A DNA stretch of 10,201 nucleotides from contig JACFNM010000091.1 in NCBI GenBank assembly GCA_019454915.1, positions 1-10,201 on the forward strand. The letters run 5' to 3'. The translations under genes were made by a program, and so were the position numbers. Source of the stretch: Chitinophagaceae bacterium. Its GTDB lineage: Bacteria; Bacteroidota; Bacteroidia; Chitinophagales; Chitinophagaceae. Position 1 is the first letter of the stretch, and the number at the start of each line of letters is the position of its first letter. Shown here one piece after another: positions 1 to 6,608 of the stretch. The notes under the pieces are model-generated. The model worked only from the letters and a program-made list of their open reading frames with translations. It did not search any database and was not told the DNA's origin.

Positions 1-1124
1 TGCGTCTTTTTAATCAGGCTTGTTGCCACACCGGGAAGTATTTTCATCGTTCTGAGGAAAACGTCCGTTACCCTGCGTTTCCCGAACAACTTTTGAATGC
101 TTCGCCCTGCAACCATTCTCGCGTGGAAAGTGTTATTCCATTTGTCCTGGTAAGCGGATTCCATTTCGAAACGGGTAATTTTTCCCTGTAAGTAACGGTC
201 TATTTCTATATAAGCGATCTTGCTGCCGTGCATAGCCATACTCATGCCGTTTCCGCAAAGGGGTGTGACCATCCCGGCTGCATCACCCGACATCAGCAAA
301 TGGTTTTCTAATGGTGATTTCTTATCGAAACTGATTTGAGCAATAGTAACCGGCGTATCATAAAGAAAGACCGCTTCTTCGAATATGCTGTTCAGGAAAG
401 GGTTTTGCCGCACGATATTTTTTTCTAATTGGGTTATCTGATTATTACAATTCTGCAGGTTGGCTGCGGTGGTCATATAACACAGGCAATACTTGTTATC
501 CTCCACCTGTGATATGCCGGAGTATCCGTTTTCAAAATTATGTAGGGCTATCTGGTCTGAAGGGAGATTTGCCCTGATATGATATTTTACGGCGATATAG
601 TTATTGAGCTTCCCGGGTTTTTTCTGAACGAAACCTCTTTTCAGTTTAACATCCAGGTTACTCCGCTTTCCGAAAGCGCCACAGGTCAGACGGGCTGAAT
701 ATTTTGCGGAGCCCGAATAAACATGAAACGTATCCTGCGCGAATTCAACATGGTCCACTTTGGTTGATTCCCGTAACTCAACCCCGGATGCTCTTGCCAG
801 CTTTGCTAAATAGTTGTCTAATGTATAGCGGCTGACGCCAAATCCTCCCAGGGGTAAATCATGCCCCGATGATAACCCGGATGGGGAAGACAGAAGCAGG
901 CGGCGGATATGAGGCAGTTTCCATTCGCTCAGCGGAACGCCTAACGACTCCAGAAAGTTCCACGACTCCATGCTCACGTATTCCCCGCATACTTTGTGAA
1001 AAGGATATTTTTCTTTTTCGAATAATATAACTTTATAATTTTCGCGAGCTAATTGAATAGACAGACAAAGCCCGGCTACTCCGCCACCCACTATCGCTAC
1101 GTCGTATAAAGAAGATGGATTCAT
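1..1124 (-). CDS. FAD-dependent oxidoreductase of the geranylgeranyl reductase/FixC type (3' end cut by window edge)
   Basis: Partial gene: 374 codons are visible from an ATG at 1124, without a stop before the window edge. Residues 8-19 (DVAIVGGGVAGL) form the N-terminal Rossmann GxGxxG FAD/ADP site, followed by an acidic strand end (LFEKEKYP). KVCGEYVS (about 44-51) is the Cys-Gly-Glu signature of geranylgeranyl-reductase-like flavoproteins, and SGDAAGMVTPLCGNG (279-293) is the second FAD-contacting motif. Relatives are commonly about 370-420 aa, so only a short tail should be missing. Family members reduce isoprenoid double bonds or act as hydroxylases/dehydrogenases on aromatic or lipid substrates. 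The ATG overlaps the TGA of the upstream methyltransferase gene by 4 bp, implying translational coupling. Inferred role: last tailoring step of the polyketide/prenyl product, either prenyl-chain reduction or ring oxidation. The family is certain, the reaction is not. Confidence 0.88.
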   Translation of the reverse strand, partial: MNPSSLYDVAIVGGGVAGLCLSIQLARENYKVILFEKEKYPFHKVCGEYVSMESWNFLESLGVPLSEWKLPHIRRLLLSSPSGLSSGHDLPLGGFGVSRYTLDNYLAKLARASGVELRESTKVDHVEFAQDTFHVYSGSAKYSARLTCGAFGKRSNLDVKLKRGFVQKKPGKLNNYIAVKYHIRANLPSDQIALHNFENGYSGISQVEDNKYCLCYMTTAANLQNCNNQITQLEKNIVRQNPFLNSIFEEAVFLYDTPVTIAQISFDKKSPLENHLLMSGDAAGMVTPLCGNGMSMAMHGSKIAYIEIDRYLQGKITRFEMESAYQDKWNNTFHARMVAGRSIQKLFGKRRVTDVFLRTMKILPGVATSLIKKT

Positions 1125-1825
1125 GAATAAACCGTTATCAGCCAGCGATATGCCCATTTCCATTTGATATCGAAGTGCAGAATGCCTGCCTGAGACATAA
1201 TATTATCCCATTCCCTGCGGGTCATTCCTCTCAGAACCGAAAGAGGCGCATCGTGTTTTACAAGATAGCTATTTGAAAAGAATTTTGTAAGTAATTGAAT
1301 GGAATAATAGGCGATTTTGTTGCGGTGTAAGTCATTGATAAAAAAACCTATCCTGCAGTTATTGCGCATCCATTTCATCATAAACACTAACTCCCGGTTA
1401 CTAAAATGATGACAAAACAAAGATGAAAATAGTATATCCGGCTTCTGTTCTTCGAATTCAACAGCAGCATAATCTGAACGTATCCATGTAAAATATCTTT
1501 CCGGGTTCTTATCTGCGGCATACCCGATACAGGCTTCGTTCTTGTCAATGCCGGTTAGTTGTACATCAATATCGTTCCTGAGACTCCATTGCCGGATGAC
1601 TCTGAGATTGTCGCCTCCGCCGCACCCGATTTCACAGATATGGAGAGGCTTGTTTGAGCGATTGTATGTTTTTAATAATTTTTTGAGTCCCGCGAGTGTA
1701 ACGACATGCCCACCCAGCCAGGTGTTGATGATGTCCAGTTCTTTCATGTTCAGCCGGATGTCATCAAACGGAATATTATCCTGGTCTAAAAACTCCTTTT
1801 GGGTAGAACGGTTCCGGGTAATCAT
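1121..1825 (-). CDS. Class I SAM-dependent methyltransferase of the type III PKS cluster
   Basis: A 234-aa soluble methyltransferase. Motif I, EIGCGGGD, lies at about residues 65-72; the acidic residue after strand 2 is in GIDKN (about 92-96); the motif IV/post region is SSLFCHHFS (about 134-142). It would transfer a methyl group from SAM, presumably to a hydroxyl or ring carbon of the polyketide-derived product. I place the start at the ATG at 1825, 7 nt after the polyketide synthase stop. An in-frame TTG at 1849 would add eight residues and make a 17-bp overlap; it is possible but the extra residues (MVNSNNPS) look unlike the rest. The stop overlaps the ATG of the flavoprotein gene. In the Streptomyces griseus srs operon a methyltransferase and a flavoprotein likewise follow a type III PKS, but that methyltransferase need not be of the same family. 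Substrate unknown. Confidence 0.87.
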   Translation of the reverse strand: MITRNRSTQKEFLDQDNIPFDDIRLNMKELDIINTWLGGHVVTLAGLKKLLKTYNRSNKPLHICEIGCGGGDNLRVIRQWSLRNDIDVQLTGIDKNEACIGYAADKNPERYFTWIRSDYAAVEFEEQKPDILFSSLFCHHFSNRELVFMMKWMRNNCRIGFFINDLHRNKIAYYSIQLLTKFFSNSYLVKHDAPLSVLRGMTRREWDNIMSQAGILHFDIKWKWAYRWLITVYS

Positions 1826-1832
1826 GGACGGA

Positions 1833-2921
1833 TTATTTGAATTGACCAATAAAGGTTTCCATAGTCAGCCCCGGCCCGAAGGACGCCGCCAGTACCTTTC
1901 CGTGGCGCTGTTTATTTTTCGTCATCCGGTTTTTTAATACGAATAAAATAGTAGGAGAAGACATATTGCCGAATTCTTCCAATACATACCTGCTATCATT
2001 CAGCGCATCATTATTCAATTCAAGGCTTTGTTCCACGGCGCCGAGAATGGCTTTGCCTCCGGGATGAATACACCATCCGGTGATCTCCTCTTGCGAAACC
2101 CCGGCGGAGCGCAACGCTCTTTCGATTAAGGGTTTGAAGTCTTCTTTGATGAGCTCCGGTACATATCCGCTGAGCGTCATTAAGAATCCTGTGGACGATA
2201 GTTCCCAGGCCATGTCTTTTTTCCCATGAGAAAAGATTTCCGAGTAGAAATGCTGTAACTCCAATCCCGGCGAGGGATGATCACTATGGGTAACAAGCGC
2301 AGCCGCGGAACCATCGGCAAACAGCATACTGGAGGTGATATTGTCCAACGTGGCTTCTTTTTGAAAATGAAGCGTGCAGAGTTCGGTGCAAACGATTATC
2401 ACTCTTGCCTTCAGATCGTTTTTACAGATTTGATCGGCTATTTTCAGCGCGTGAATGGCTGCATAGCAACCCATGAAATTGACGGACGTCCGATAGATGG
2501 AGCGGGGGAGGTCCATGAGGTCAACGATTTGGAGATCAAGTCCCGGCGCGCTCATTCCGGTACAACTCACGGTGATAAGGTGTGTAATCTCCTGAGCGGT
2601 CAGGATGTGTTCGGTGCAGTGTCGTATGGCATCCACCGATAGCGCCGCTGCATGATGGTTGTACACTGCCATGCGCTGTTCAAGGGAAGGGAAGGGTTCA
2701 AGGTTTTCACTTTGCGCATAGAATTTCCAGTCGCGTGCGGGACGGCTGTAATCGCCGATAACAGAATGTCTGAACCGGATACCGCTCCGGTGATACAGGA
2801 ACTTCATTTTGCGTTGTTCCTGCACGTCGCCCGCATAGATACGTTGCATAAATTGCAAAATATCTTCCTGCCGGTGTTTATGACGCGGCAGCGCCGTTCC
2901 TATGTTAACTATCTTACTCAA
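1833..2921 (-). CDS. Type III polyketide synthase (chalcone/stilbene synthase family)
   Basis: A 362-aa homodimeric-type condensing enzyme with the thiolase fold. The catalytic triad is intact: Cys152 in NFMGCYAAIHAL, His286 in WCIHPGGKAIL and Asn319 in FGNMSSPTILFVL, matching Cys164, His303 and Asn336 of plant chalcone synthase. SMLFADGSAAAL (198-209) carries the position of the gatekeeper Phe215, and SFGPGLTMET (347-356) is the C-terminal GFGPG loop. Such enzymes extend an acyl-CoA starter with malonyl-CoA and release pyrones, resorcinols or phloroglucinols; bacterial ones often take fatty acyl starters. The start is a TTG at 2921: a TGA lies three codons upstream in frame, and MSKIVNIGTALP fits the family N-terminus. 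The first 8 nt overlap the end of the prenyltransferase gene. Starter unit and ring-closure mode cannot be read from the sequence. The family call is firm. Confidence 0.95.
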   Translation of the reverse strand: MSKIVNIGTALPRHKHRQEDILQFMQRIYAGDVQEQRKMKFLYHRSGIRFRHSVIGDYSRPARDWKFYAQSENLEPFPSLEQRMAVYNHHAAALSVDAIRHCTEHILTAQEITHLITVSCTGMSAPGLDLQIVDLMDLPRSIYRTSVNFMGCYAAIHALKIADQICKNDLKARVIIVCTELCTLHFQKEATLDNITSSMLFADGSAAALVTHSDHPSPGLELQHFYSEIFSHGKKDMAWELSSTGFLMTLSGYVPELIKEDFKPLIERALRSAGVSQEEITGWCIHPGGKAILGAVEQSLELNNDALNDSRYVLEEFGNMSSPTILFVLKNRMTKNKQRHGKVLAASFGPGLTMETFIGQFK

Positions 2922-3798
2922 AATGATTCAGGATAAATATAATGATAAATGCCAGATTTGTACAGACAGACGCGGTGATCATCATGCGCATCGTATTACG
3001 GAAGTCGGCTGCTGACTCGTCCGCCCGGACTTTTCGAAACCAGGTAATAAATTGTAATAATACCGGCAGGAGGCACAGAGAAAAAACGTACAACGAAGAT
3101 AGCTGCATCGTTACAGAAAAATAAACGGACAGCAGGGTAAAGGCAATCGTATATATTATTCCACAAAAAATAAAAGTTCCCCGGTAACCTAAAAGATAGC
3201 TGATAGTTCTTACTCCGTCTGCTAAATCTGCTTTATGCTGGTACAGTTGCGTGAGCGGATAAAACCCGCCGATAAGAAGTGCTGCAATGACAATAGCTAA
3301 GCAGGGAATATGGAATGTTTTCTCTGCATTAGTTCCAAAGAAAACCAAAGCAAATGTAAATGCGCCCTGTATAAGAACGACCGCGAGATAACCGGTAACC
3401 GGGTATTTTTTGAGTCTGATGCCGCGATGGCTGTATGCTTTAGAAACCAAAATATAGATGGTGATGCCAAAGGCAAAATAAGGATGGATAAAAAAAGACA
3501 GGAGTATCGAAAGTATATCCATCCATGTGGTTACATAAAAAAGCTGGCGGGTGGGTGGAAGCGGTTGCTTCAGCCCACCGATACTGGAAGTGTCTCTGTC
3601 CATATAGCTGTTGTAACCATTACTGGCAGGATAAACCAGTCCGTGCAAAATGACGAAAACAAGAACCGCGTGTCCGCTGTGAATAGCTTTTACCTGGCTG
3701 AGGGCAAACCAGTAAACGGGCATTAGAAAAAGAGAAAAAGGAAACCGCAGCAATTGGATGGTGGAGGGCTCTAAAAGATATTTGCTCTTTACCTGCAT
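2914..3798 (-). CDS. UbiA-superfamily membrane prenyltransferase, first gene of the PKS operon
   Basis: A 294-aa integral membrane protein with about eight or nine hydrophobic helices. UbiA features are visible in order: the first polar motif NSYMDRDTS (63-71) after helix 2, the cytosolic loop KAYSHRGIRLKKYP (120-133), and QLYQHKADLADGVRT (184-198) with the conserved basic Arg-Thr. Canonical members carry NDxxDxxxD and DxxxD to hold Mg2+-diphosphate; here these read N-S-Y-M-D-R-D-T-S and Q-H-K-A-D, so several acidic ligands are replaced. The family attaches prenyl chains to aromatic or lipid acceptors. Beside a type III PKS the likely acceptor is the polyketide ring, an inference only. The gene starts at an ATG 74 bp past nhaA. 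Only a weak -7-like TATCTTTC (3860-3853, minus strand) without a clear -33 box is present in that gap, so read-through from nhaA is possible. The 3' end overlaps the PKS gene by 8 bp. Confidence 0.88.
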   Translation of the reverse strand: MQVKSKYLLEPSTIQLLRFPFSLFLMPVYWFALSQVKAIHSGHAVLVFVILHGLVYPASNGYNSYMDRDTSSIGGLKQPLPPTRQLFYVTTWMDILSILLSFFIHPYFAFGITIYILVSKAYSHRGIRLKKYPVTGYLAVVLIQGAFTFALVFFGTNAEKTFHIPCLAIVIAALLIGGFYPLTQLYQHKADLADGVRTISYLLGYRGTFIFCGIIYTIAFTLLSVYFSVTMQLSSLYVFSLCLLPVLLQFITWFRKVRADESAADFRNTMRMMITASVCTNLAFIIIFILNHFE

Positions 3799-3872
3799 AA
3801 CGGAAATGGCATCTTTTTGCGAAAGCTACGCTGCGAAAAGAATAGTCTGCCCGAAAGATAATACATTATTGG

Positions 3873-5042
3873 TTAGTCTCTATGAGCTTTAGGAGACGCC
3901 AGGCTCAGCCATATATACCCCACGATCATCGCGAGAACAGAAACCACCAATACACCCGATTTTGCCATATCCTGGGAAGCCGGGTCGTTAAAGGCGAGCA
4001 TGGTGATGAATATGGACATGGTAAATCCTATTCCCGCAAGTACACCTATTCCCGCAAGTTGCGTCCAGGTAGTATTCCTGGGGAGCTCACCCCACTTAAG
4101 CTTAACCAGTATCCAGCAGGCGAGGAGGATACCAATCGGTTTTCCCAGAAACAGCCCTCCCATAATGCCGTGATTGAGCGATGTATTTAATGCCTCCAAA
4201 AATTCAGCCGGGATCAGGATAGCCGTATTGGCAAAAGCAAAAACCGGAAGAACGAAAAAATTGACCGGCACGTGAAGTTGATGTATCAGGTGGTCCAGTT
4301 TATCCAACGGGATGGTTAACGCTAATAATACCCCGGCGATAGTGGCGTGAATTCCGGAATTGAACAGGCAATACCATAATACAATCCCTAATAAAAAATT
4401 CCACCAGCCAAATTTTATCTTCAACCTGGGGAACAGGAAGAGCGCAACCGTGATGGCCGCTGCGGCTATAATATAGAGCCACTGAATGTTGCTGCCGTAA
4501 AAAAGCGCAATAACCACAATGGCTCCCAAGTCATCAATAATCGCCAATGCCATCAGGAAAGTTTTTAACCCCACCGGAACTTTTTTGCCTAACATAGCGG
4601 CCACTCCCAGGGAAAAAGCAATATCGGTGGCCATCGGGATTCCCCACCCGTGGTGGTATTCCGTCTGGCTGTTGAAGATGGCATAAATACCTGCCGGAAC
4701 CAGCATTCCCCCCAAGGCTGCGAACAGCGGGAGCAGGGATTTTTTGAGCGAAGACAGTTCACCCGCTACTAATTCTCTTTTAATTTCCATGCCCACTAAA
4801 AAGAAGAAGAGAGCCATTAACCCGTCATTAATCCAGTGTAGTATAGAATGAGGCAGGTGCAAGCCGGAAGGAGAAGCAATTCCCTTGTCCCAGAAGTCAA
4901 TATAACTTCCTCCTCCCGAACCGTTAGCGATGATGATGGATAATACGCTGCTGATAAATAGCAGTGCACCCACCGACCGGCTGTCATTTATAAAACGGTG
5001 TAAAAAATTAACGATAGAATTGGAAGAGGCTTGTCTGGCCAT
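3873..5042 (-). CDS. nhaA: Na+/H+ antiporter NhaA
   Basis: A 389-aa inner-membrane antiporter with about 12 helices, the usual length for NhaA. It exports Na+ in exchange for protons and serves sodium tolerance and pH homeostasis. Key regions: FFFLVGMEIKRELVAGEL (79-96), GWGIPMATDIAFSLGV (132-147) with Asp140 (Asp133 of the E. coli protein), ALAIIDDLGAI (165-175) with the ion-binding pair Asp170-Asp171 (Asp163-Asp164 in E. coli), FLGKPIGI with the Lys corresponding to Lys300, and GIGFTMSIFITMLAF near the C-terminus. All functional residues I can check are kept. The ATG at 5042 is followed by a typical polar N-terminus (MARQASSNSIVNFLHRF). A candidate promoter -7 element lies 82 bp upstream. 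The gene is in the same direction as the polyketide operon but 74 bp away, and nothing ties it to that pathway. Confidence 0.97.
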   Translation of the reverse strand: MARQASSNSIVNFLHRFINDSRSVGALLFISSVLSIIIANGSGGGSYIDFWDKGIASPSGLHLPHSILHWINDGLMALFFFLVGMEIKRELVAGELSSLKKSLLPLFAALGGMLVPAGIYAIFNSQTEYHHGWGIPMATDIAFSLGVAAMLGKKVPVGLKTFLMALAIIDDLGAIVVIALFYGSNIQWLYIIAAAAITVALFLFPRLKIKFGWWNFLLGIVLWYCLFNSGIHATIAGVLLALTIPLDKLDHLIHQLHVPVNFFVLPVFAFANTAILIPAEFLEALNTSLNHGIMGGLFLGKPIGILLACWILVKLKWGELPRNTTWTQLAGIGVLAGIGFTMSIFITMLAFNDPASQDMAKSGVLVVSVLAMIVGYIWLSLASPKAHRD

Positions 5043-5123
5043 AAACAGCTACATTATTTTCTTCTAACAATAGTATAAGATAAAAGAAGAATACGAAAAA
5101 AAGGTAATCCTCTTTCAGCGGGT

Positions 5124-5131
5124 CAAATATA
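5124..5131 (-). promoter_or_regulatory. Candidate -7 promoter element for nhaA
   Basis: On the minus strand these eight bases read TATATTTG, an exact match to the Bacteroidota consensus TAnnTTTG. It would put the transcript start about 75 nt before the nhaA ATG. No TTTG-like -33 box is seen at the expected 17-23 nt upstream, so the call rests on the -7 motif and position alone. Confidence 0.35.
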
Positions 5132-5261
5132 ATATCAATGGGTGAGTAATATCGTGAAATTTTGATTTCTTATGAGTTCAGTTTTCTCTTTTGGGGATAA
5201 ACGCGATCCGGAGGACTTTTTATTGAAGTCTTCGGTTTTCCGAACCGGATATAGCCCGGAA

Positions 5262-5275
5262 TTAAGAATTCTTAA
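5262..5275. repeat. 14-bp perfect palindrome upstream of nhaA
   Basis: TTAAGAATTCTTAA is fully self-complementary with no spacer, as expected for the site of a symmetric dimeric DNA-binding protein. It sits in an AT-rich tract about 220 bp upstream of the nhaA start and 140 bp upstream of the -7 candidate, too far for a simple repressor site. AT-rich palindromes of this length can also arise by chance, so function is unproven. Confidence 0.4.
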
Positions 5276-5449
5276 AAATTTTAATGGAGATTGATTAGAC
5301 TGAAACACTTCTTAACACGCCCGCGCAACAGTTGGTTCAGATTCGGAATGTACTTCGTGCTATTGAACAGGATCAGATCGTTGTTTTTTTACATTGATGC
5401 GTCCGTTTTTGGAAATAGTCATATTCCCTCGCGTGGCGGAGCATACAAT

Positions 5450-5488
5450 CAGGAACTGTTACGGATAAAATCCCCGTAATCGTTCCTG
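5450..5488 (-). terminator. Strong hairpin downstream of the HU-CCDC81/SPOR gene, possible terminator
   Basis: Arms 5450-5464 and 5474-5488 pair over 15 positions around a 9-nt loop. Seen on the plus strand, CAGGAAC pairs with GTTCCTG and TTACGG with CCGTAA, separated by one T/C mismatch and one G/T pair. It begins 38 nt past the stop of the minus-strand gene ending at 5527, a normal place for a transcription terminator. There is no run of T directly after it on either strand, so it is not a textbook intrinsic terminator. An RNA-stabilising 3' stem or a protein-binding inverted repeat fits equally well. Confidence 0.5.
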
Positions 5489-5526
5489 ACTTCTCTTCTT
5501 CAACAGTGTTACGGTCATGTAATTGT

Positions 5527-6468
5527 TTATTCAAGCTCTATCCATACACGCCTTGCAAAGAAGCGGGAGATGGAATCCCTGATTCTGCTGGTATCTGATA
5601 AGGGTCCGTTGAGAATGGTGTATAAGTCAAATGTTACCGAATCCCTGGTTCTGAGATATACATCGTGTCCCCATTTTTTCAGCGAGTCATATCTTGTCAA
5701 GGCCCGTTGACGATAGGCAGTTTCAATGATTACTTTATAATTCGCGGACTGTCCGCTGCCTGACGGGGCTGAGACGGAAGATGGCACAGTCGGGTTATCA
5801 CTTATTGAATCAGAAAGAAGTCCGGAAGAAGGAGCGGGAATGACGGGCCGGATAGTTTCCAGTAAATTTTGTTTATTGGATTTCTCTACTTGCCAGTGCT
5901 GGAAAAAATAGTAAACGATCCACCCGGTTGTGGTTATACCAATGACCACGGCGAATACCACCAATAATCTTCTCAGGATGGTCTCTGTTCGTTTTTTCTG
6001 AACCGGCAGGCTATTTTCAAAAGAAATGTCCGTGTGTCTGTCCTTTCTTTCAGTAATGCGTTTATTAGGATTGATTTCTTCCGTTGGCACCACAACAATG
6101 GCATCATCTTCCTGAATAAAATGAAATTCGTTCTGATCATTCAGAGTGAGCGTCCCCAGTCCTTCTATATAAAACTGTTTGCTGATATTTAGAATTTGTT
6201 TTCCAACATTCAGATAATCTTCCAGATCAGAGGAAGCAAGGGATCGCAGTTTACCCGTCTTTTGTGAAATGAAGTTAATCAAACCATAGTCCTCTTCCGC
6301 TTTTGGATCAGATGAAAACTGAATACTGTCCCTGGGAATGCGAATTTTTCCTTTTTCGTATTCAAATGGGTTCTCCTGCAGGTTAGTGAGCGTGAACTCA
6401 CCTATACCCTGCAGCCGCATTTTTTTCTTTTGGAGAAGATATTGTCCCAGTAATTGTGTAGTCTTCAA
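5527..6468 (-). CDS. Membrane-anchored HU-CCDC81-like protein with C-terminal SPOR-type domain
   Basis: From the proposed TTG start the protein has 313 aa. Residues 1-60 (TTQLLGQYLLQKKKMRLQGIGEFTL region) and about 61-125 (INFISQKTGKLRSLASSDL, then FYIEGLGTLTL) look like the tandem prokaryotic HU-CCDC81 domains, which share the HU/IHF fold. Residues 168-190 form one transmembrane helix after a basic stretch. A Ser/Pro-rich linker (210-240) leads to a SPOR-like domain (243-313: NYKVIIETAYRQRALTRYDSL to the end), the type that binds denuded peptidoglycan at division sites. Topology would put the HU part in the cytoplasm and SPOR in the periplasm. Start choice: an open frame continues upstream to a TTG at 6546, but that stretch holds a good promoter (6519-6546), so translation should begin later; TTG at 6468 keeps the whole first domain, while the first ATG (6420) would cut into it. 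Function is inferred from the domains only. Confidence 0.75.
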   Translation of the reverse strand: MKTTQLLGQYLLQKKKMRLQGIGEFTLTNLQENPFEYEKGKIRIPRDSIQFSSDPKAEEDYGLINFISQKTGKLRSLASSDLEDYLNVGKQILNISKQFYIEGLGTLTLNDQNEFHFIQEDDAIVVVPTEEINPNKRITERKDRHTDISFENSLPVQKKRTETILRRLLVVFAVVIGITTTGWIVYYFFQHWQVEKSNKQNLLETIRPVIPAPSSGLLSDSISDNPTVPSSVSAPSGSGQSANYKVIIETAYRQRALTRYDSLKKWGHDVYLRTRDSVTFDLYTILNGPLSDTSRIRDSISRFFARRVWIELE

Positions 6469-6518
6469 GATCCAGATTTTTATAAATGAAAGGGGTATGG
6501 TCTGCCATCCACAAGTTA

Positions 6519-6546
6519 CAAAAATATCAAGATCAACCGCCCACAA
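6519..6546 (-). promoter_or_regulatory. Bacteroidota-type promoter for the HU-CCDC81/SPOR gene
   Basis: On the minus strand TTG (6546-6544), a 17-nt spacer and TATTTTTG (6526-6519) fit the pattern TTG-N17-23-TAnnTTTG. Transcription would start near 6512, about 44 nt before the TTG proposed as translation start at 6468. It lies inside the upstream extension of the same open frame and argues against the longer protein. Confidence 0.6.
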
Positions 6547-6578
6547 GTTTTGTTTATTCGATACTTTTACAACTTGCT

Positions 6579-6586
6579 TATCTTTG
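6579..6586 (+). promoter_or_regulatory. -7 promoter element for the small membrane protein and FKBP genes
   Basis: TATCTTTG matches TAnnTTTG exactly and lies 22 nt before the ATG at 6609, giving a very short leader of about 16 nt. The nearest TTTTG (6548-6552) is 26 nt upstream, longer than the ideal spacing, so the -33 box is uncertain. It diverges from the promoter at 6519-6546. Confidence 0.55.
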
Positions 6587-6608
6587 CCCCTTATAATTCT
6601 GACAGAAT

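Larger units (their letters stand above)
5043..5526. other. 484-bp intergenic region between nhaA and the HU-CCDC81/SPOR gene
   Basis: No convincing gene in any frame. It contains, from left to right, the nhaA leader and a -7 promoter element (5124-5131), three CCGGA copies between about 5211 and 5260 plus a small CGGTT/AACCG hairpin (5233-5247), a 14-bp perfect palindrome (5262-5275), an AT-rich stretch, and a strong 39-nt hairpin (5450-5488) close to the end of the SPOR-domain gene. On the minus strand a 20-codon reading frame opens at an ATG at 5422 after a purine-rich stretch and closes with TAG at 5360; I do not call it a gene. The stretch is long for this gene-dense window, so it may hold a small RNA, a gene remnant or regulatory sites for nhaA. 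Confidence 0.5.

Noticed and set aside
2277..2642. A 121-codon plus-strand frame opposite the type III polyketide synthase gene.
   Set aside because: It lies antisense within a well-supported gene and has no family resemblance; a shadow of the GC pattern of the real gene.
3799..3872. Possible terminator or promoter between nhaA and the prenyltransferase gene (a CTTTTTGC/GCGAAAAG stem and a TATCTTTC box).
   Set aside because: On the coding strand the stem has an internal C/A mismatch and no T-run, and the box lacks the final G and a -33 partner; too weak to list.
5360..5422. A 20-codon minus-strand frame (ATG at 5422, TAG at 5360) after a purine-rich stretch.
   Set aside because: Its residues look fairly natural, but it is too short and has no recognisable family; continuation past the stop meets another stop soon after. 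At best a remnant or leader peptide.
5291..5479. A 62-codon plus-strand reading frame beginning with TTG between nhaA and the SPOR-domain gene.
   Set aside because: No promoter or ribosome site, no recognisable motif, unnatural composition rich in Arg and Phe, and its end runs into the hairpin at 5450-5488.
6469..6546. A 26-residue N-terminal extension of the HU-CCDC81/SPOR protein from TTG 6546.
   Set aside because: The extension contains a well-formed TTG-N17-TATTTTTG promoter and does not resemble the family; TTG 6468 is the better start.
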